Part shown: piece by piece, positions 36,997 to 48,946 of the stretch | How positions within the stretch are numbered: position 1 is the first letter of the stretch | Layout of the letters: each line of letters begins with the position of its first letter | DNA from: Rutidosis leptorrhynchoides | Lineage: Eukaryota > Streptophyta > Magnoliopsida > Asterales > Asteraceae | Direction: 5' to 3' | DNA: 64,000 bases | NCBI RefSeq assembly: GCF_046630445.1 | Contig: NC_092333.1 | Span: forward strand, 98,058,001-98,122,000 | Program-made: the position numbers and the translations under genes | Notes under the pieces: model-generated | What the model saw: only the letters and a program-made list of their open reading frames with translations | What the model was told of the DNA's origin: nothing | Databases searched by the model: none

Positions 36997-38730
36997 TGTA
37001 ACAGACTGAAACCCGGACTAGTTGTAAGTGGACTATTTTTGCCCTTAGGGTTTGTGCTTAGTCTTAAGTGATTTTTATTTTAATTATTTTATTAGTGTTT
37101 TATTATAATTGTGTTGTGACCAGTTTGTGACAAGGGTCCCAGAACAGGTTTGTTTATTTTATTTAGACCTCGTTTGGGTTACCTAATCTTGTGCGAAAGA
37201 TATCAGATAACTGGTAAATACTCGTGTGTTGCTCAGTGTGGGAATTAAACCCAACTAAGAGACTAGTGTACTGTATTTCCTTCCCATTTCTAGAAAATTC
37301 ATTCTTCACTCCCGTACCTAACTTCCACCTCTTCAAACCCTAATTCCTAAATTGTGTTCTAGAGCTCAAATTGTTCATACCATCTTGTTTCTTACAGATT
37401 ACTGAGTCTATCAAGGTAAGTAACATGTGTTTTTGTGTTCAATTCGTTGTTAAATTCTTGGTTTTGTGTGAGTTTTGTGAAAAGCTTGAATTTGTGTCAA
37501 AACAAGTGATTTAAGTGTTGTTATGGTCAAATTGTTGTGAGTTTTGAGTCTATAACAAGTAGTGAACAAGTTGTGGTCGATTTTGGTGTTTAAGACGAGC
37601 TCTAGATCGAGATTTGAGGATTTCATCGTGAAGTCCGTAGCCTTTGTTCAGTTTCTGAGGAAGATGAACACAGTCGGCCGACTGAGGGTGAATCGACCGA
37701 CTGTAAGTGTCAGTCGACCGACTGTGTGTACAGGGCAGAATGTTTTACCAAAGTGCCTTTTTTCTAGCCGTTATGCTGCCCGTTTATATTTTGGTGTTCA
37801 GGATGTAAATTTTGAAAGTGCACAAGTGTTAAGCATGAAAATTTTAGCGGACGCATTTTTTTATGAATTTGCTATAATTCGCTGTCAGTGTGTCTAATCT
37901 TGATGGGAACACTATTCTAACTTGGTTTTTTGCTGTTCTCAGGAGATAAGGACAAGGAAGAAGCTCAGAAATAATAACTGAGCAGTTGCTGGTAATTGGT
38001 GAGTGGGTCTATCTACGGATAGAGTTTAAGTAGCATATCATGCTACTGTGGTTGACTCTTTTACCATGCATAGTGTAGGAATTGCCATGATAGAATAATA
38101 TCGTTTGCCTGATGTTGTATGTGAATTATGTGTACACTGTGTGAATGGCACCAGTCGGGCCTAGGGAGACTGGGGACTCGAGACCGTGCCTAGGAGAGGT
38201 TAGAGTCCGTATGAGGTCAACCGTGCCTAGGGGAGGTTGGGTCCATAGGCTACTGATTGTAGAGTATAGTGTGAATGATGCATCCCCTGCATCTGGATAA
38301 CTATACTGTGAATTGAGTAGCAGGGACTATCGGTAGACTCAAGTCCGATCAGCTAGGAGTCGTGTGCTCGTACAAGCCGTCGATCCTCGTATTGTCTTAT
38401 TGTATGCTAGTTGATAGTTAGCATGTGTTGTTGTTAGTATATAGCTTGTGTGTGACTTAAGCTATATCTGTTAGATAGATTCCATTCACTTAGCGGTGCG
38501 CTAATCCCCCACATATTCTCCCCTTGCAGGTTTAGGTACTGCTAGTCGGGAAGGGTGCTATTGTAGAAGACATGTTTGACAACCCAACTCTGATGTGGAC
38601 TTTTGTATAAATAATGTTTTGTGATAACGTAACACCGTTGTGTAAACTTAAACGTAATGACGTGACTTATATTGTGTTTGTTAATAAAGTCTTCCACTGT
38701 GTATTTAAAAAAAAAATGGCCGGTGTTACA
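36997..38730 (+). mobile_element. 3' LTR of element D
   Basis: 1734 bp, almost identical to the 5' LTR. The main difference is loss of one 22-bp palindromic CGACTG unit near 37690. Followed by AGTTGAGTCC. Confidence 0.9.
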
Positions 38731-38963
38731 AGTTGAGTCCATTGACTGACATTCAAACACTAAAAGACAGCCCAAAGCAAATTTTATGTGTTCTTTTACA
38801 AATTTGATTACATTTCAAATGAAAATTAATGCATTGATTGACCTGTTATATTAGCTTAACCCATCGACCCATTTAGACATAAAACACAGTCCAAAGTGGC
38901 TCAGTTAAAAGTGAACAGGTCAAAATTGTCACCTTAACTTTAAACATGGATTGATATGCATAC

Positions 38964-40026
38964 CAGATATAATGACGTTGTTTATATTCACAGACTTTCT
39001 ACCAGCATGATGTGCAAACAGCTCAAGATCCTTTGCCAACTGTTATGGGGTACAGAAACAGTAATAGTTAATTTTACCGAGCAACAATGAAGATAAAATT
39101 TAAGATAATATCCATGAAATGGTAAAAGATAAAGAAAGCCACATATTTATCCAAGACTCCAACATATCTAACATTCATCAAGTGTCATACAAGCCAACCA
39201 TGTTATTCATATAGTTACCAGAACAAATTATCAATCAAAGGTGACCATTTTGACCCATTTATCCAACATCAATGTTCACAAACCATCAACTTATGGAGAA
39301 AAAGGATTGTATGAAATTCGATTAGTAGTTGTTGGACACAAAAATATGTAACCTGGTAAAAAAATTACATTGCAGCAGACATCACTTAACAAGCAGAACA
39401 AAATGACAATTTATTCATAATTAACAGTTCTTACTTTTGATCTGGAACTAAAACTGTATTATCTTAAGATATGAGGACTACAACAACAGAAGAAAGGCAT
39501 CTTAGTCACTTTTATAAAACTACTTTGGATGGCTAAATGGATATTTCAAAATATATTATTTAACATTTTAATTCTAAAAAACAAACTTCCTAGCACAATG
39601 AGCAAATTAAACTTCTTATATTGCTCTCTTCTATAGAATTAATGCCATCTTTTAATATAGTGTAAATTAGATGGTATTTATCAAACACGATAACTTAAAA
39701 TGTGGTTGTTCATTATAATCATAACACTTTTTTGCCTAACATGAAGTCCATATCATGATACTTAAATTTAGTAAGTACTCCGTATCAATTATTTAGAGAC
39801 AAATAACACCATAAAATATACTAGCAGAAATTCTTACCTGCTCCAAATCATTAGCTACAGCAGGGAACTCATTCAATATGTATTTCACAACATCAATAGA
39901 ATCGTTTTTTATTCAAATCAACTTCATCGTCAGACGTTTGATACTCCGAATCTGATCCCGAAATCCTAACTTTACCATCTCGATTTGATCTCCGGTGACT
40001 TTTGACTTGGAATCTGCAATTTCCAT
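38964..40026 (-). pseudogene. CENP-S/MHF1-like histone-fold gene, two exons, broken
   Basis: Exon 1 (40026-39838) starts ATG and has exactly 63 codons ending SIDVVKYILNEFPAVANDLEQ, then the donor GTAAG. Exon 2 (39039-38964), after an acceptor CAG, reads in phase LAKDLELFAHHAGRKSVNIN then NVIISG and ends at a GTATG donor. The LAKDLELFAHHAGRKSVN block is the helix-loop of the MHF1/CENP-S histone fold, which works with MHF2 and FANCM in replication-fork and crossover control and in the kinetochore CENP-T-S-X complex. Exon 1 has an in-frame TGA at codon 38. The following intron ends at LTR D, so the 3' exons are not here. Exon 1 itself is divergent from the MHF1 I know. The identification rests on exon 2. 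Confidence 0.65.
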
Positions 40027-40495
40027 GACTTTAATCTGAATCGATGAATCACGCAGTACAAACAAGTGATAATGAATCCAGATCTATGCTCATTTCATCC
40101 TGAGATTCCTCGATTTGTGAAGTTTTCGAATGAAACATGAACTCGAGATCAAACTCTTCAAATTTGTTGATGTAAATCAAAATTGACGATGAACGTAGTT
40201 TAGGATTAGTGTTAAGATCATGAATGTAACTTCAATTTGTTGTTGGAATCATCTTTTGAAAGTATGAATTTTGATAAATGACGATGATGAACGTGATAGT
40301 GATTGTGTATGAATGGAGTCTTTTATTTTCATTTCATTTATTACAGTGAAAAAAGCTATGGAAAAATAAATTATAAAAATGACCAAAATACCCTTCCGCG
40401 TTTTTTAATATAAAATTAGGATTTTTAAAATGTGAGGCCCATATTCACTTATCCCGTTTGTACCCCATTTAGTGCTTATCCATGGATTGGTCCAC

Positions 40496-40526
<31 letters not shown>

Positions 40527-40544
40527 TAACCTGGGTATCCAACA
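40027..40544. other. Upstream region of the histone-fold pseudogene
   Basis: Probable old leader or promoter on the minus strand, AT-rich, with a short (TA)n at 40497-40521. Nothing more specific is supported. Confidence 0.35.
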
Positions 40545-40717
40545 TTTTTTTAACTGACTAATCCCAAGGCGACTACCCGCTTAGCGAGCAGCCCGGAGTC
40601 ATCGCAGGCGAACCTCTGTGGCCATGAGGGAGAATAACTTTGTGGGTGCAAGGAATCGAACCCTTGACCTCCACATTGGAATGTCAGGGTCTTACCATGC
40701 CACCACCACCCTCATGG
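40545..40717 (-). mobile_element. tRNA-derived SINE (third family)
   Basis: The minus strand starts CCATGAGGGTGGTGGTGGCA. It has an A-box-like TGGTGGCATGGTAAG and a B-box AAGGGTTCGATTCCTT, a body with CTGCTCGCTAAGCGGGTAGT, and ends GGATTAGTCAGTTAAAAAAA. This is typical SINE order. No clear target duplication. Confidence 0.7.
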
Positions 40718-41720
40718 TTATTCAAATGTTATATGCCTGCGTTTTGATGATTACAATAAATTCATAAACGCATAAATATGGTAAATAACAAAAGTTCATA
40801 AACCTCTATTTTCTTTAGCAAACGACCAAACAAATCAAAAATGAAAGGTCGTTTGTTAAACAAGTCTTCAACGGTCAAATCACGGCTTGACCATGAAATT
40901 TGTCGTAACATAGAAACATTATAAAAGTTCAGTTGTCTTAATGTAGAAACAAGACTGAGTAGTGTTGACTCAAAGGAGACACAACAAGGAAGTTGTGTTG
41001 ACTCGAAGCAGAGGCAGCAGGAAAGCAGTGTTGACTCAATCAAGTGGCAGCATGTTGACTCCACGAAGAGACAACATAAAGCTCTACTGGTTGAGGATTG
41101 CAATGGATCAGATATGGATTGGGTGATGTCATATCCACATCCATATTCATTTAACGTTTGTTCATCAATATCCGTATCCATATCCATTTATTTTTATTTC
41201 ATTCATCCATGTCCATATCTAATGTATTAAGCGGGTTAATGGATATCTATTGGATATTCAATATAATACTTATAACGACGATTCTAAAAATTAAATATAG
41301 ATTATAACATATGTAAATATATAATCTTTATGTTTTTATTTATTTTACATAATTTGATTGTAATTTGTCGCTGATTGTGGCTTCACTTGAGCAAAATACT
41401 TCACAATATAAGTAAATATATGTTTAAACTAATATAATTATATAACCTTTAATATTATTAGTAACAATTAATAATTGTAACTTTTATAACCTTTGTTTTT
41501 GTATACCTTAAAAATTTATAGGTTATATGTATATGTATATCGATACGTAGATGTATATGCATATATATGTTAATACGTATATATGTATGTATAAATATAT
41601 TTTAGATGATAGTGAATATATCATCGGATGATAAATTGTCATCCTTATCCGATCTACAAAATATTTATATCATCCATATCCATTATTCGTCAATTTATAT
41701 CATCCATATCCATTATAAAT
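40718..41720. other. Intergenic with small GTTGACTC repeats
   Basis: Four GTTGACTC motifs occur 25-38 bp apart at 40960-41070. The 142-codon open frame on the minus strand over them is Cys/Ser/Leu-rich repeat translation, not a recognised protein. 41190-41720 is AT-rich with repeated ATATCCAT/TATCCATT motifs. Confidence 0.5.
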
Positions 41721-41947
41721 ACAATCGGGCTGGACCGTGTTTACATTCTAATATATTCTAATACTCCCCCGCAGTTGAAGCGGAAGTAAAATACATACGC
41801 GCAAACTGAAACTTAAATAAAAAATACATGATATAATGATAAAAACAAACATAGTAAAACCATAAATACAGAGCCTTCATGTTGGAGCTTGTATTCTTGA
41901 CTTCTTGGCTTGAGAATCGTGTTTGATCGGTTCATAAATGCCGATCA

Positions 41948-43101
41948 TGATTAATGTTAGGAGGTGAATTTTATGTGTATATTTAAGGTTTAAAAAGCTA
42001 TTTCATGAGGTTTTTATAACGAGTAACGATTTGGGACGAAAACTCGAAAATGGGGGTTAAAACAAGAAAAAATGCGAAAATTGGAACCCAGCCGCAAGGA
42101 GGCGGCTAGGGGGCGCATGTAGGCTCCTGGCTTGGATCAAAATTCCACTCAGGTGGAAAATGGGCAAAAGGGGGCGGCTGGATTTGGCGCCTGGGCGCAT
42201 GTAGGCGCCCGGTGAGCGTAATTTGCGGCTAGAGCTATTTTTGGATAAAATTTGAGGCCGAATTTGAGGGATTTAATGCTTGGGGGTTACCCTACTTCAC
42301 CCCTATATAATGGAAACCCTAGGCTACGAATTTATATCTTTTTCCATCAGTTTTTAGAGCATCAAACAAACAAAAACACACCATCAATCATCATCAAATC
42401 AAGATTTAAGCTTGGTTTCAAGGAGTGTTCATCATGCAACTTCAAGAGGCAACCATGATCATCATCACCAACATGCTTGGCTAGTTTCTTTCACTTTATT
42501 CCTTCCATGAACAATTGATACATGTGTTCTTTTCATTCAAGTTTATGTGGTTTGTAATGTTGTAATACTTATGTCTTTTGAATTGTGATATTATAAACCA
42601 ATTGTTTATTGATCAATGCAAGTATTATTGATTGTGATTATTGCAAGTTGAATTATAGTGATTTAACATTGTGTTCTTGATCCAACTTAGTGTTAATTAG
42701 ATTAAGGATAAAGACATAGTGTCTAGGTTGCATGATTCAATCCCAAGATAGTTAGAATTGATAAGCCTAAGAAATCTTGTCTATGAGATTTGATCAATAC
42801 TTGATAAGCATAATACTTGTTTGAGCGAATGCATGTTAGATTGAGATTGTGAAGGGATAAAGACTTCCATCCAATTGATTACAACCTTTTTAATTAGCTC
42901 ATTGTTTATGCTCTTAAATGCTCAAAGTTTACACTTGCTTAGTAATTGTTAATCTAGTCTTTATTTTAGTTAATTTTAGTCAATCACAAACAAACAAATC
43001 CTGAAATTGCTTGCTAGTTAACCATAGCTTCCCATAGAACGAAACCTGCTTACCCTATCTAAAGTAGAGTAATTAGGCTATTTTTGACCGGCCCTTCGAC
43101 A
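41948..43101 (+). mobile_element. Solo LTR (1154 bp) inside the copia-like element
   Basis: Begins TGATTAATGTTAGGAGGTG and ends GGCCCTTCGACA, between 7-bp direct repeats CCGATCA (41941-41947 and 43102-43108). A TATATAA promoter motif is present near 42302. It contains GC-rich repeats around GGCGGCT, GGCGCATGTAGG and GGCGCC at 42090-42215. The style suggests a Ty3 (Tat/Athila-like) family, but that is a guess. Ty3 duplications are normally 5 bp, so the 7-bp match is either fortuitous extension or an unusual insertion. Confidence 0.7.
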
Positions 43102-43902
43102 CCGATCAGTGTTGTTGTTTTTTTTTTTCTATTTTTTTTTTCGTATAGCTGAGAAAGAAACAAGAAAGAATATAGAGTTATATTTGTCGAAGATATAGAG
43201 AATTGAAGAAAGAAATATAGTATATGAAAATAAAAATCTTTTTTTTTAGTAGAGTAACAAGTAAGAAACAATTACGGAATAAGATAGAGCTTTTTATTTT
43301 GTTAAAGATTTAGAAAATAAGAAATTAGATGGTGAAAGGAATTAGTATATAGAGAGAATTTTTGAATATCTAGATCAAAAGAGAAAAGAAAGATTTAGAT
43401 AAGAATGAGAAAAGAAATAGATGTTTGCATAAATTTGCCGGTTGGGAGCATGCGACGGCACAAATTATTGTGTTTTTTTTTTTTAATCGGAAACGATAAT
43501 ATGGAGTAAAAGATAGCTGAGGCTTGAGAATACGTGAATGTAGTTGAGTTTTTTTTTTATTTTTTTTTTATTTTTTTTTTTTTTAAAGAGATGGAGAATC
43601 AAAAGAGGAAATTTGGAATGTTGAGATTGGAAAGTTGAGATTGGAGAAATTAATCGAGAAAATAGGAATGAAAAGTTTGGAAATTATATTAGGAAGGAAT
43701 AAAATTAAAATATGGAAAGAATAGAAAACAAATATATGGAAGATATTAAAGTTTTTTTGTTTATGGAAAGAAAAATAATATAGAATGCAAAGATAGAAAA
43801 TAAATATGGACGAGATATTTAGGAAATTTTTTTTTTTTTAAAAAAATTAACCAAAAGGATATTAAAATTGGAGTTTCGATGGAAGGGATACCGAATATTG
43901 AT

Positions 43903-43940
<38 letters not shown>

Positions 43941-44231
43941 TTTTACCTTTTTTTTTTGAAAGGAAATAAAATTAAAAGAAGTATAGAGGAAGGGAAAGAA
44001 TATTGAAGAAGCTTATGACAAAACAAAGACACGCAAAATATTAGAAAATTAGACGAGAAGAAAAAATCGTGGACGGGGAACACGATAAGAAAAGGAGAGT
44101 AAGAAAGATAGCGGTGGCAGACCGTTATTCGGTGGCGGCGGTAGACCAATTATTGGTGGCGGCGGCAGACCGGTTTTCGGTGGCGGCGACAAAGAAAAAA
44201 AGAAAAGATAGGACCGTAAGGCCTGATACCA

Positions 44232-44382
44232 TGTTATAGAATGAAACCCGTAGGTTATTGAGTACTATTGATACAATATTTATAGAGTACAAATGGCGAA
44301 CCTCTAATGCTAAAACCCTAATGGACCGAGCCCATACACACAATCGGGCTGCACCATATTTACATTCTAATATATTCTAATA
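44232..44382 (-). mobile_element. 151-bp LTR of the copia-like element
   Basis: Minus strand starts TATTAGAATATATTAG, contains TATAAATATTG as a promoter box, and ends TCTATAACA just before the primer-binding site TGGTATCAGGC. Confidence 0.6.
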
Positions 44383-45990
44383 TTTAATAAACGACATCAT
44401 AAAAACAAGTGTTTTCAAAACGTATCTTTTATATCTTGCTTATAAGGTATTTTAAGACATTTGGAACTTATACTTTCATATATCATGGGATAGTGAATCA
44501 TAGTGCACTTGATAATCTTTATAAGTGTTTTCTAAATAATCACATCCTTACATAATGTCTTAGACTCTTGCCTTAAAGTTAATTAATTAGCATAATTGTT
44601 ATTCAAGTCCTATTAGGAGTTACTATCTCTCTCTCTCACTCTCTTAATACATATTTAACACTAAATGCGGTTATGTTTATTCAAAATAATATTTTGTTAA
44701 TTACTTATGTATCATTTGAATGGTTAAATATACACATTCTTTGATACCTTGATCAAAGTCTGGAATTATCTCATTAAATCAGTTGAACTTATGACATGAG
44801 AATATCAAGGAAAGATTGTTACTTATATGGCAAAGGCATTGGTCAATATCAAAGTTCATGGTTCAAGATGAATTCAAACTAAACAAGCAAGTCATGCATA
44901 TTGTTATGTTTAACAAGTTTTTGTAGGTGTTTTAATTTGGAAAAGAGACAAGTAAATGGCTATACTTGAATTCAAACGGTTATATAGGAATTCAAACGGC
45001 TATATTTCTTGGACACCAAAGCACGGTCAACTGAACGGCTAAGTCAAGGATCGACTGTATGAAATCTTTTAAGCATCTCTCCCTACTATAAAAGGAACAC
45101 TTATTTGAAGCATGAAGACTTGAACCTCTCCACTCAAGAAATCAAATATCAAGTGTATCACCGAACCTTAATTGAAATATTCAAGAAGGTGGTCACCGAG
45201 GGAGAGAGATTCTATTATTGAATCGAATTATTTGTAAACTCAGCAGCGTAAAATTTATCTTTTGTGAGTTTGTATTGCAAACTACTTTCTTTGGAGTGAT
45301 CAAAGAAGTAGTATAATTCTCATTTGAGAATTTGTGATCTTATGATAAGAACGTCATTGTACTTAGTGATCCAACTTCCTTAAAGGGCTTAGGAAGTTGA
45401 TTAAATTTTCATCGGGAAATTGGTACTTGTCCAAGGTGAAGACAAATGTGATTTAAGTGGTCTTTAGAGTGATCAAAGATAGTATCGGTGTGGCTTATTG
45501 AAGACCACTTGTTGTAAACGGTTCTCCACCGTAGTCTGGAGAATAGCTTAGTAAAGCTAACTCTCGTCAAAGTGTGTCAATGAGTAGATTAAAGATGATT
45601 AGTTAACTTCCTCCTCAACCAGTAGAAATCCTTATGATAGTTTGAAGACCAATTATCTTGAAGATGAGGCTGCTTTTAAAGAATCAGAGATTGTTGGTTG
45701 TGATGATCGATTTTGTAATTGTCGTGGCTTTAAATCTAACCCTAGGGTTGCTCTCGGTGAAATAAAAATTAGATATGTGTTGATTAGCAAATGTGACACT
45801 TTAGTAAATTAAATTTGATTGTTATCCTTTTTGAAAAAATTGAAAATTATATAACCTAAGTTTTTCATCGAAAAATGAAAGAATCAAACAAGAAAACAAC
45901 CATAACAATGCGACTTAAGTCAAACGGAAAACAAAACCCTAACAACTACGAGCACCCACTATTTACTATCGAGCCAAACTGGGACTTAAA
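44383..45990 (+). other. Possible LTR remnant, no gene
   Basis: The 44.9-45.6 kb part looks like a copia-type LTR: promoter-like CTATAAAAGGAACAC at about 45090, repeated GATCAAAGA(A/T)AGTA, and a GGTTCTCCACCG block near 45520. No LTR pair, primer site or coding region could be fixed. The rest has no supported feature. Confidence 0.3.
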
Positions 45991-46059
45991 CTAGCTAACC
46001 GACCCCGAACTAAAAAGGAAGCAAACCAACAAATTTAAGAACAAACAACACGAAACAAT

Positions 46060-46570
46060 CCTACATGTATATAACTCATGGGATTATATGTAGAGCATGT
46101 TTGTGAGCCTAAACGACCCTACATATTATACAACGACGACACCGTAGTGTTTCCACCCATGATACCACTAATTGATGAAGCTGCTACATTTCCATTCGGG
46201 TCCAAACCCAACATCATCTCCCGGTGTGAGGTAACTAAAACCTCCGAGGAAAAACAGTCCACCAACAGTTGATCAAGACCCGAATGGTCCCAAAATTTAT
46301 TAACCCAAACGTGGGTTGAACAGAAATTTATAGCGTCCAAATCCACTTAAACAATGTCATGAACATGTCTAACACACCTTGATTTGCGAATGCATACAAG
46401 GGACCAATATTACCTAGCGAAGACGAAGAAATAGTTACTGAAATCACAATGCCGAACATACCAGCCAGTGATCTAACATTTTCGTCTGAAAGAAATGAAG
46501 TCGGGATACCATTGACCTCAACCCACATTGATCGAATGAAAAAGTCTTGACCTGGATATTACTTCGGTTA
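46060..46570 (-). pseudogene. LINE ORF1-like (gag-type) fragment
   Basis: Minus-strand frames read DFFIRSMWVEVNGIPTSF, SDENVRSLAGMFGIVISVT, then after a frame shift THVWVNKFWDHSGLDQLLVD. The pattern RSMWVEVNGIP...F resembles the DUF4283-type ORF1 of plant L1 elements. Frames are broken and no zinc knuckle is visible. A SINE is inserted just upstream at 46600. Confidence 0.45.
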
Positions 46571-46599
46571 AATGTTTTAAGAATATTTAATGAATGCAT

Positions 46600-46733
46600 C
46601 GGTTTCAAGGTTTTCACCCGGGCAGCGATGGGGGCGGGGTTATTATCGCTGCATCGGCATAGTCGAAACGGGAGATGATCGCAACGGATGGTTTAGTTTC
46701 ACTCGGGTGATCCCAATCGCTGTTAAAAAAAAA
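46600..46733 (+). mobile_element. 5'-truncated SINE with perfect 21-bp target duplication
   Basis: The 21-bp direct repeat beginning AAGAATATTTAATG occurs at 46579-46599 and 46734-46754 without mismatch. The insert begins CGGTTTCAAGG and ends CAATCGCTGTTAAAAAAAA, and matches the 3' half of the SINE at 23301-23619. The perfect duplication indicates a young insertion. Confidence 0.92.
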
Positions 46734-46754
46734 AAGAATATTTAATGAATGCAT

Positions 46755-47144
46755 TCTTTCCTGTACTCAAGGTAGTTCATTCTTTAATTATTCATTAGTG
46801 AAAACAATCTTTAGATTCGAAGTTCTTTCTTGTTGCGAAATAACGAATGCTATATAAGTAGGCGCATTCATCGAAAGATGAAGACACCATGAAACGATAC
46901 AATCAGCAAAATGAAGAGGCTCGAAACTAGCAACTGATCTAAACCAAAACGCTATCTAGAGCCGAGCCCAAACAGGGACACATGTTAAACTTAAAACTAA
47001 CTACGTCCAAACAAAACAAAGAACCAAACAAACTATCTAACGAACCAACAACATCAAAAAAAAGATAATACAACTAACCGACCATAACAAGAAACGACTA
47101 AACAAACAAACATAATAACCAAAGTCCATAACCACAACCTCTCA
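46755..47144. other. Intergenic, A/C-rich, no gene
   Basis: AC-rich plus strand (many AACAAAC motifs), similar in texture to 45880-46070. Possibly LINE spacer. Confidence 0.3.
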
Positions 47145-47410
47145 AAAACCTTTAGACGATCCCTTCCTACGAGTCTTACCATTTAACTTGTTAATATTAA
47201 TAGCCTCCCCCGTCCATGATTCGAAATAGTATAATAATACGTTGGAAGATGACTTGTCACTAGTAAGAGTCCCCAAAGGCTGAGGGATAAGACCACGCTC
47301 CGCTAACCCTTCAAAAAATCCTCGGTCTTGTCCCCGAAGTTGACGTCTACTTCATTGTCAAACAAAGAATAATCACCGCCTTCAATACCAAGTTCTTTCG
47401 TCATTGAATG
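47145..47410 (-). pseudogene. Unidentified coding remnant
   Basis: Minus-strand reading gives MTKELGIEGGDYSLFDNEVD, then NFGDKTEDF, a one-base shift, GLAERGLIPQPLGTLTSDKS, then LLYYFESWTGEAININKLNG and KTRRKGSSK. Codon-like composition and length suggest it once coded. The position beside the LINE ORF1-like fragment suggests a LINE ORF1 tail, but I recognise no domain. Confidence 0.4.
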
Positions 47411-47716
47411 GACACGATATCATAATTAATTTTAAAAAGATTGTTAGTTGGTAGGAATCTGTAAGTGTAATGATTAATGGACGGAAGTATCCCTAGTAAA
47501 TCAAAAGGATGATAGTTTAACGATAAATTATTTCGGAGATAAGGTTGTTCATAAGTAGACTGAGATTATTAGTTGTAACAAACGCAAGCTGTTTCACTAA
47601 CATATACCAGTAGTTATAAGTATTAAACTAATAGGTACGGAGTAATATTTATAAGGAGTTTTCTAATTACAAAGTTGTCATTCATTTTTTAGACATATAT
47701 TGAATGGATAATTTCC

Positions 47717-47889
47717 ATATCTACTAAATACAACCAAAATTTTGTCGTTTTATTCATTCATGCATGTGTTTTGGCTAAGGAAGAAATGTGTCCAAAGCCA
47801 TGATATCTACTAAATACAACCAAAATTTTGGTCGTTTTATTCATTCATGCATGTGTTTTGGCTAGGGAAGAAATGTGTCCAAAGCCATG
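47717..47889. repeat. Tandem duplication, 86-87 bp
   Basis: Units 47717-47802 and 47803-47889 differ by one inserted G and one A/G change. Each begins ATATCTACTAAATACAACC and ends TGTGTCCAAAGCCATG. Confidence 0.95.
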
Positions 47890-48179
47890 GAGTTGAGTGG
47901 TAAAATGTGTAAATGTTTATGGGTAAATTAGGAGTACACATGCTAACTTGGAGAGTGTAATTTGTAACTTTTCAATTAATATAATAATTATTAAATAACT
48001 CTCATCCAATTTTTTGACGGGATTTATCTTTTTTTTCGCTCCGAGTTACGTTTCTCCGTCATCACCATTCAACTCGAAATAATTTTACGAACAAAATGCA
48101 ACTAATTATATTCGAAAGAAAGCTTTTTTTAGGAAATCATTTTGGATAAATTATACAAACCCAACTAACTAGATCAAGT

Positions 48180-48260
48180 ACGTGGCTAAAGTAAATGGTA
48201 AGTCCATGAATTCGTAAGGGAAAAGACCCGAGTTCGAGCCCTTCTTTCCTTTTTTCGCAA
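48180..48260 (+). other. tRNA-like fragment with B box
   Basis: ACCCGAGTTCGAGCCCTT is a good Pol III B box, and the preceding GTGGCTAAAGTAAATGG is a possible A box. Could be a SINE head. The body is not identified. Confidence 0.3.
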
Positions 48261-48399
48261 ATTTTACTCATTTCTCGCTCAACGTTAGTTTCATGAAGGA
48301 CGTTAAAATGTTCCACCAACCGCAACGTGCATGCCATTAAGTATATTGAGTACCAAGCAATGTATATCCAAATGCAACCGCCGCAACGCGCGGTCCGAA

Positions 48400-48946
48400 A
48401 TCATTCTAGTTCTACTCTAAATAGTGACCGCACACTAACTTTTAATAATAACCTCATCCATCTGTATGCTTCTGGGATGGCTAATAGTTTTGGGTGCCAA
48501 GTGGGGTGTTTACCGTTTAAATATCTCGGGTTAACCATCGGGTCGAAAATGAATAAACAAAGTGATTGGAAACCGGTTATCGATAAAATAAAATCTAGAC
48601 TTTCGGATTGAAAAATGCGGACGATGTCATTTGGGGAACGACTTGTTTTTATCAAATTGATCTTAAGTAGTCTATCGTTATTTTTTTTCTCGCTCTTTCG
48701 TGCTCCCTCTAGTGTGATTAAACAAATTGAGTGTATGAGGCGTTTGTGTTTTTTTGGGGTGGGTCGGATACGGATTCTAAAATGCCGTGGGTTAAATGGG
48801 ATCGTGTGATTTCTTCTGCGGGGGGCTAAACATTGGGTCTCAAAAAAATAAAAACTTGAGTCTTTTAGGAAAATGGTGGTGGAGGTTTAAAACCGAAACC
48901 AATTCTTTTTGGGTCAAAATAATTAGTAGCATTTATGGTCCTAATG
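48400..48946 (+). pseudogene. LINE (L1-type) reverse transcriptase fragment
   Basis: Plus-strand reading gives ASGMANSFGCQVGCLPFKYL, then GLTIGSKMNKQSDWKPVIDK, then after a TGA, MRTMSFGERLVFIKLILSS and LFRAPSSVIKQIECMRR, and finally LSLLGKWWWRFKTETNSFW then VKIISSIYGP at about 48945. This is the region just after the reverse transcriptase core in plant L1 LINEs. It has a stop and frame shifts and is cut at 48947 by LTR E, so it is only a fossil. Confidence 0.8.

Larger units (their letters stand above)
30351..38730 (+). mobile_element. Ty3/gypsy retrotransposon, nearly intact, element D
   Basis: 8.4 kb: LTRs at 30351-32108 and 36997-38730, an exact iMet primer site, one gag-pol frame with a single stop, and a G-rich polypurine tract. 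LTR ends are TGTAACAGACTG...GTGTTACA. The flanks do not match: TGGGT before and AGTTG after, so there is no target duplication. The element may have undergone recombination with a relative. The right flank is the intron of the CENP-S-like pseudogene. Confidence 0.92.
41721..44382 (-). mobile_element. Short non-autonomous copia-like (TRIM/LARD) element, truncated
   Basis: A minus-oriented element: LTR 44232-44382 (151 bp), primer site GCCTGATACCA at 44221-44231, and at the other end a polypurine tract (minus strand CTGCGGGGGAG, at 41764) beside a 43-bp LTR remnant 41721-41763 sharing ACAATCGGGCTG and TTACATTCTAATATATTCTA with the complete LTR. The internal region has no gag or pol. It is A/G-rich, with three copies of a GGTGGCGGCGG(T/C)AGACC unit at 44110-44190. 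A solo LTR (41948-43101) is inserted. Confidence 0.6.

Noticed and set aside
40762..41187. 142-codon Cys/Ser-rich minus-strand ORF
   Set aside because: It overlies small GTTGACTC repeats and AT-rich DNA, with no recognisable domain or codon pattern.
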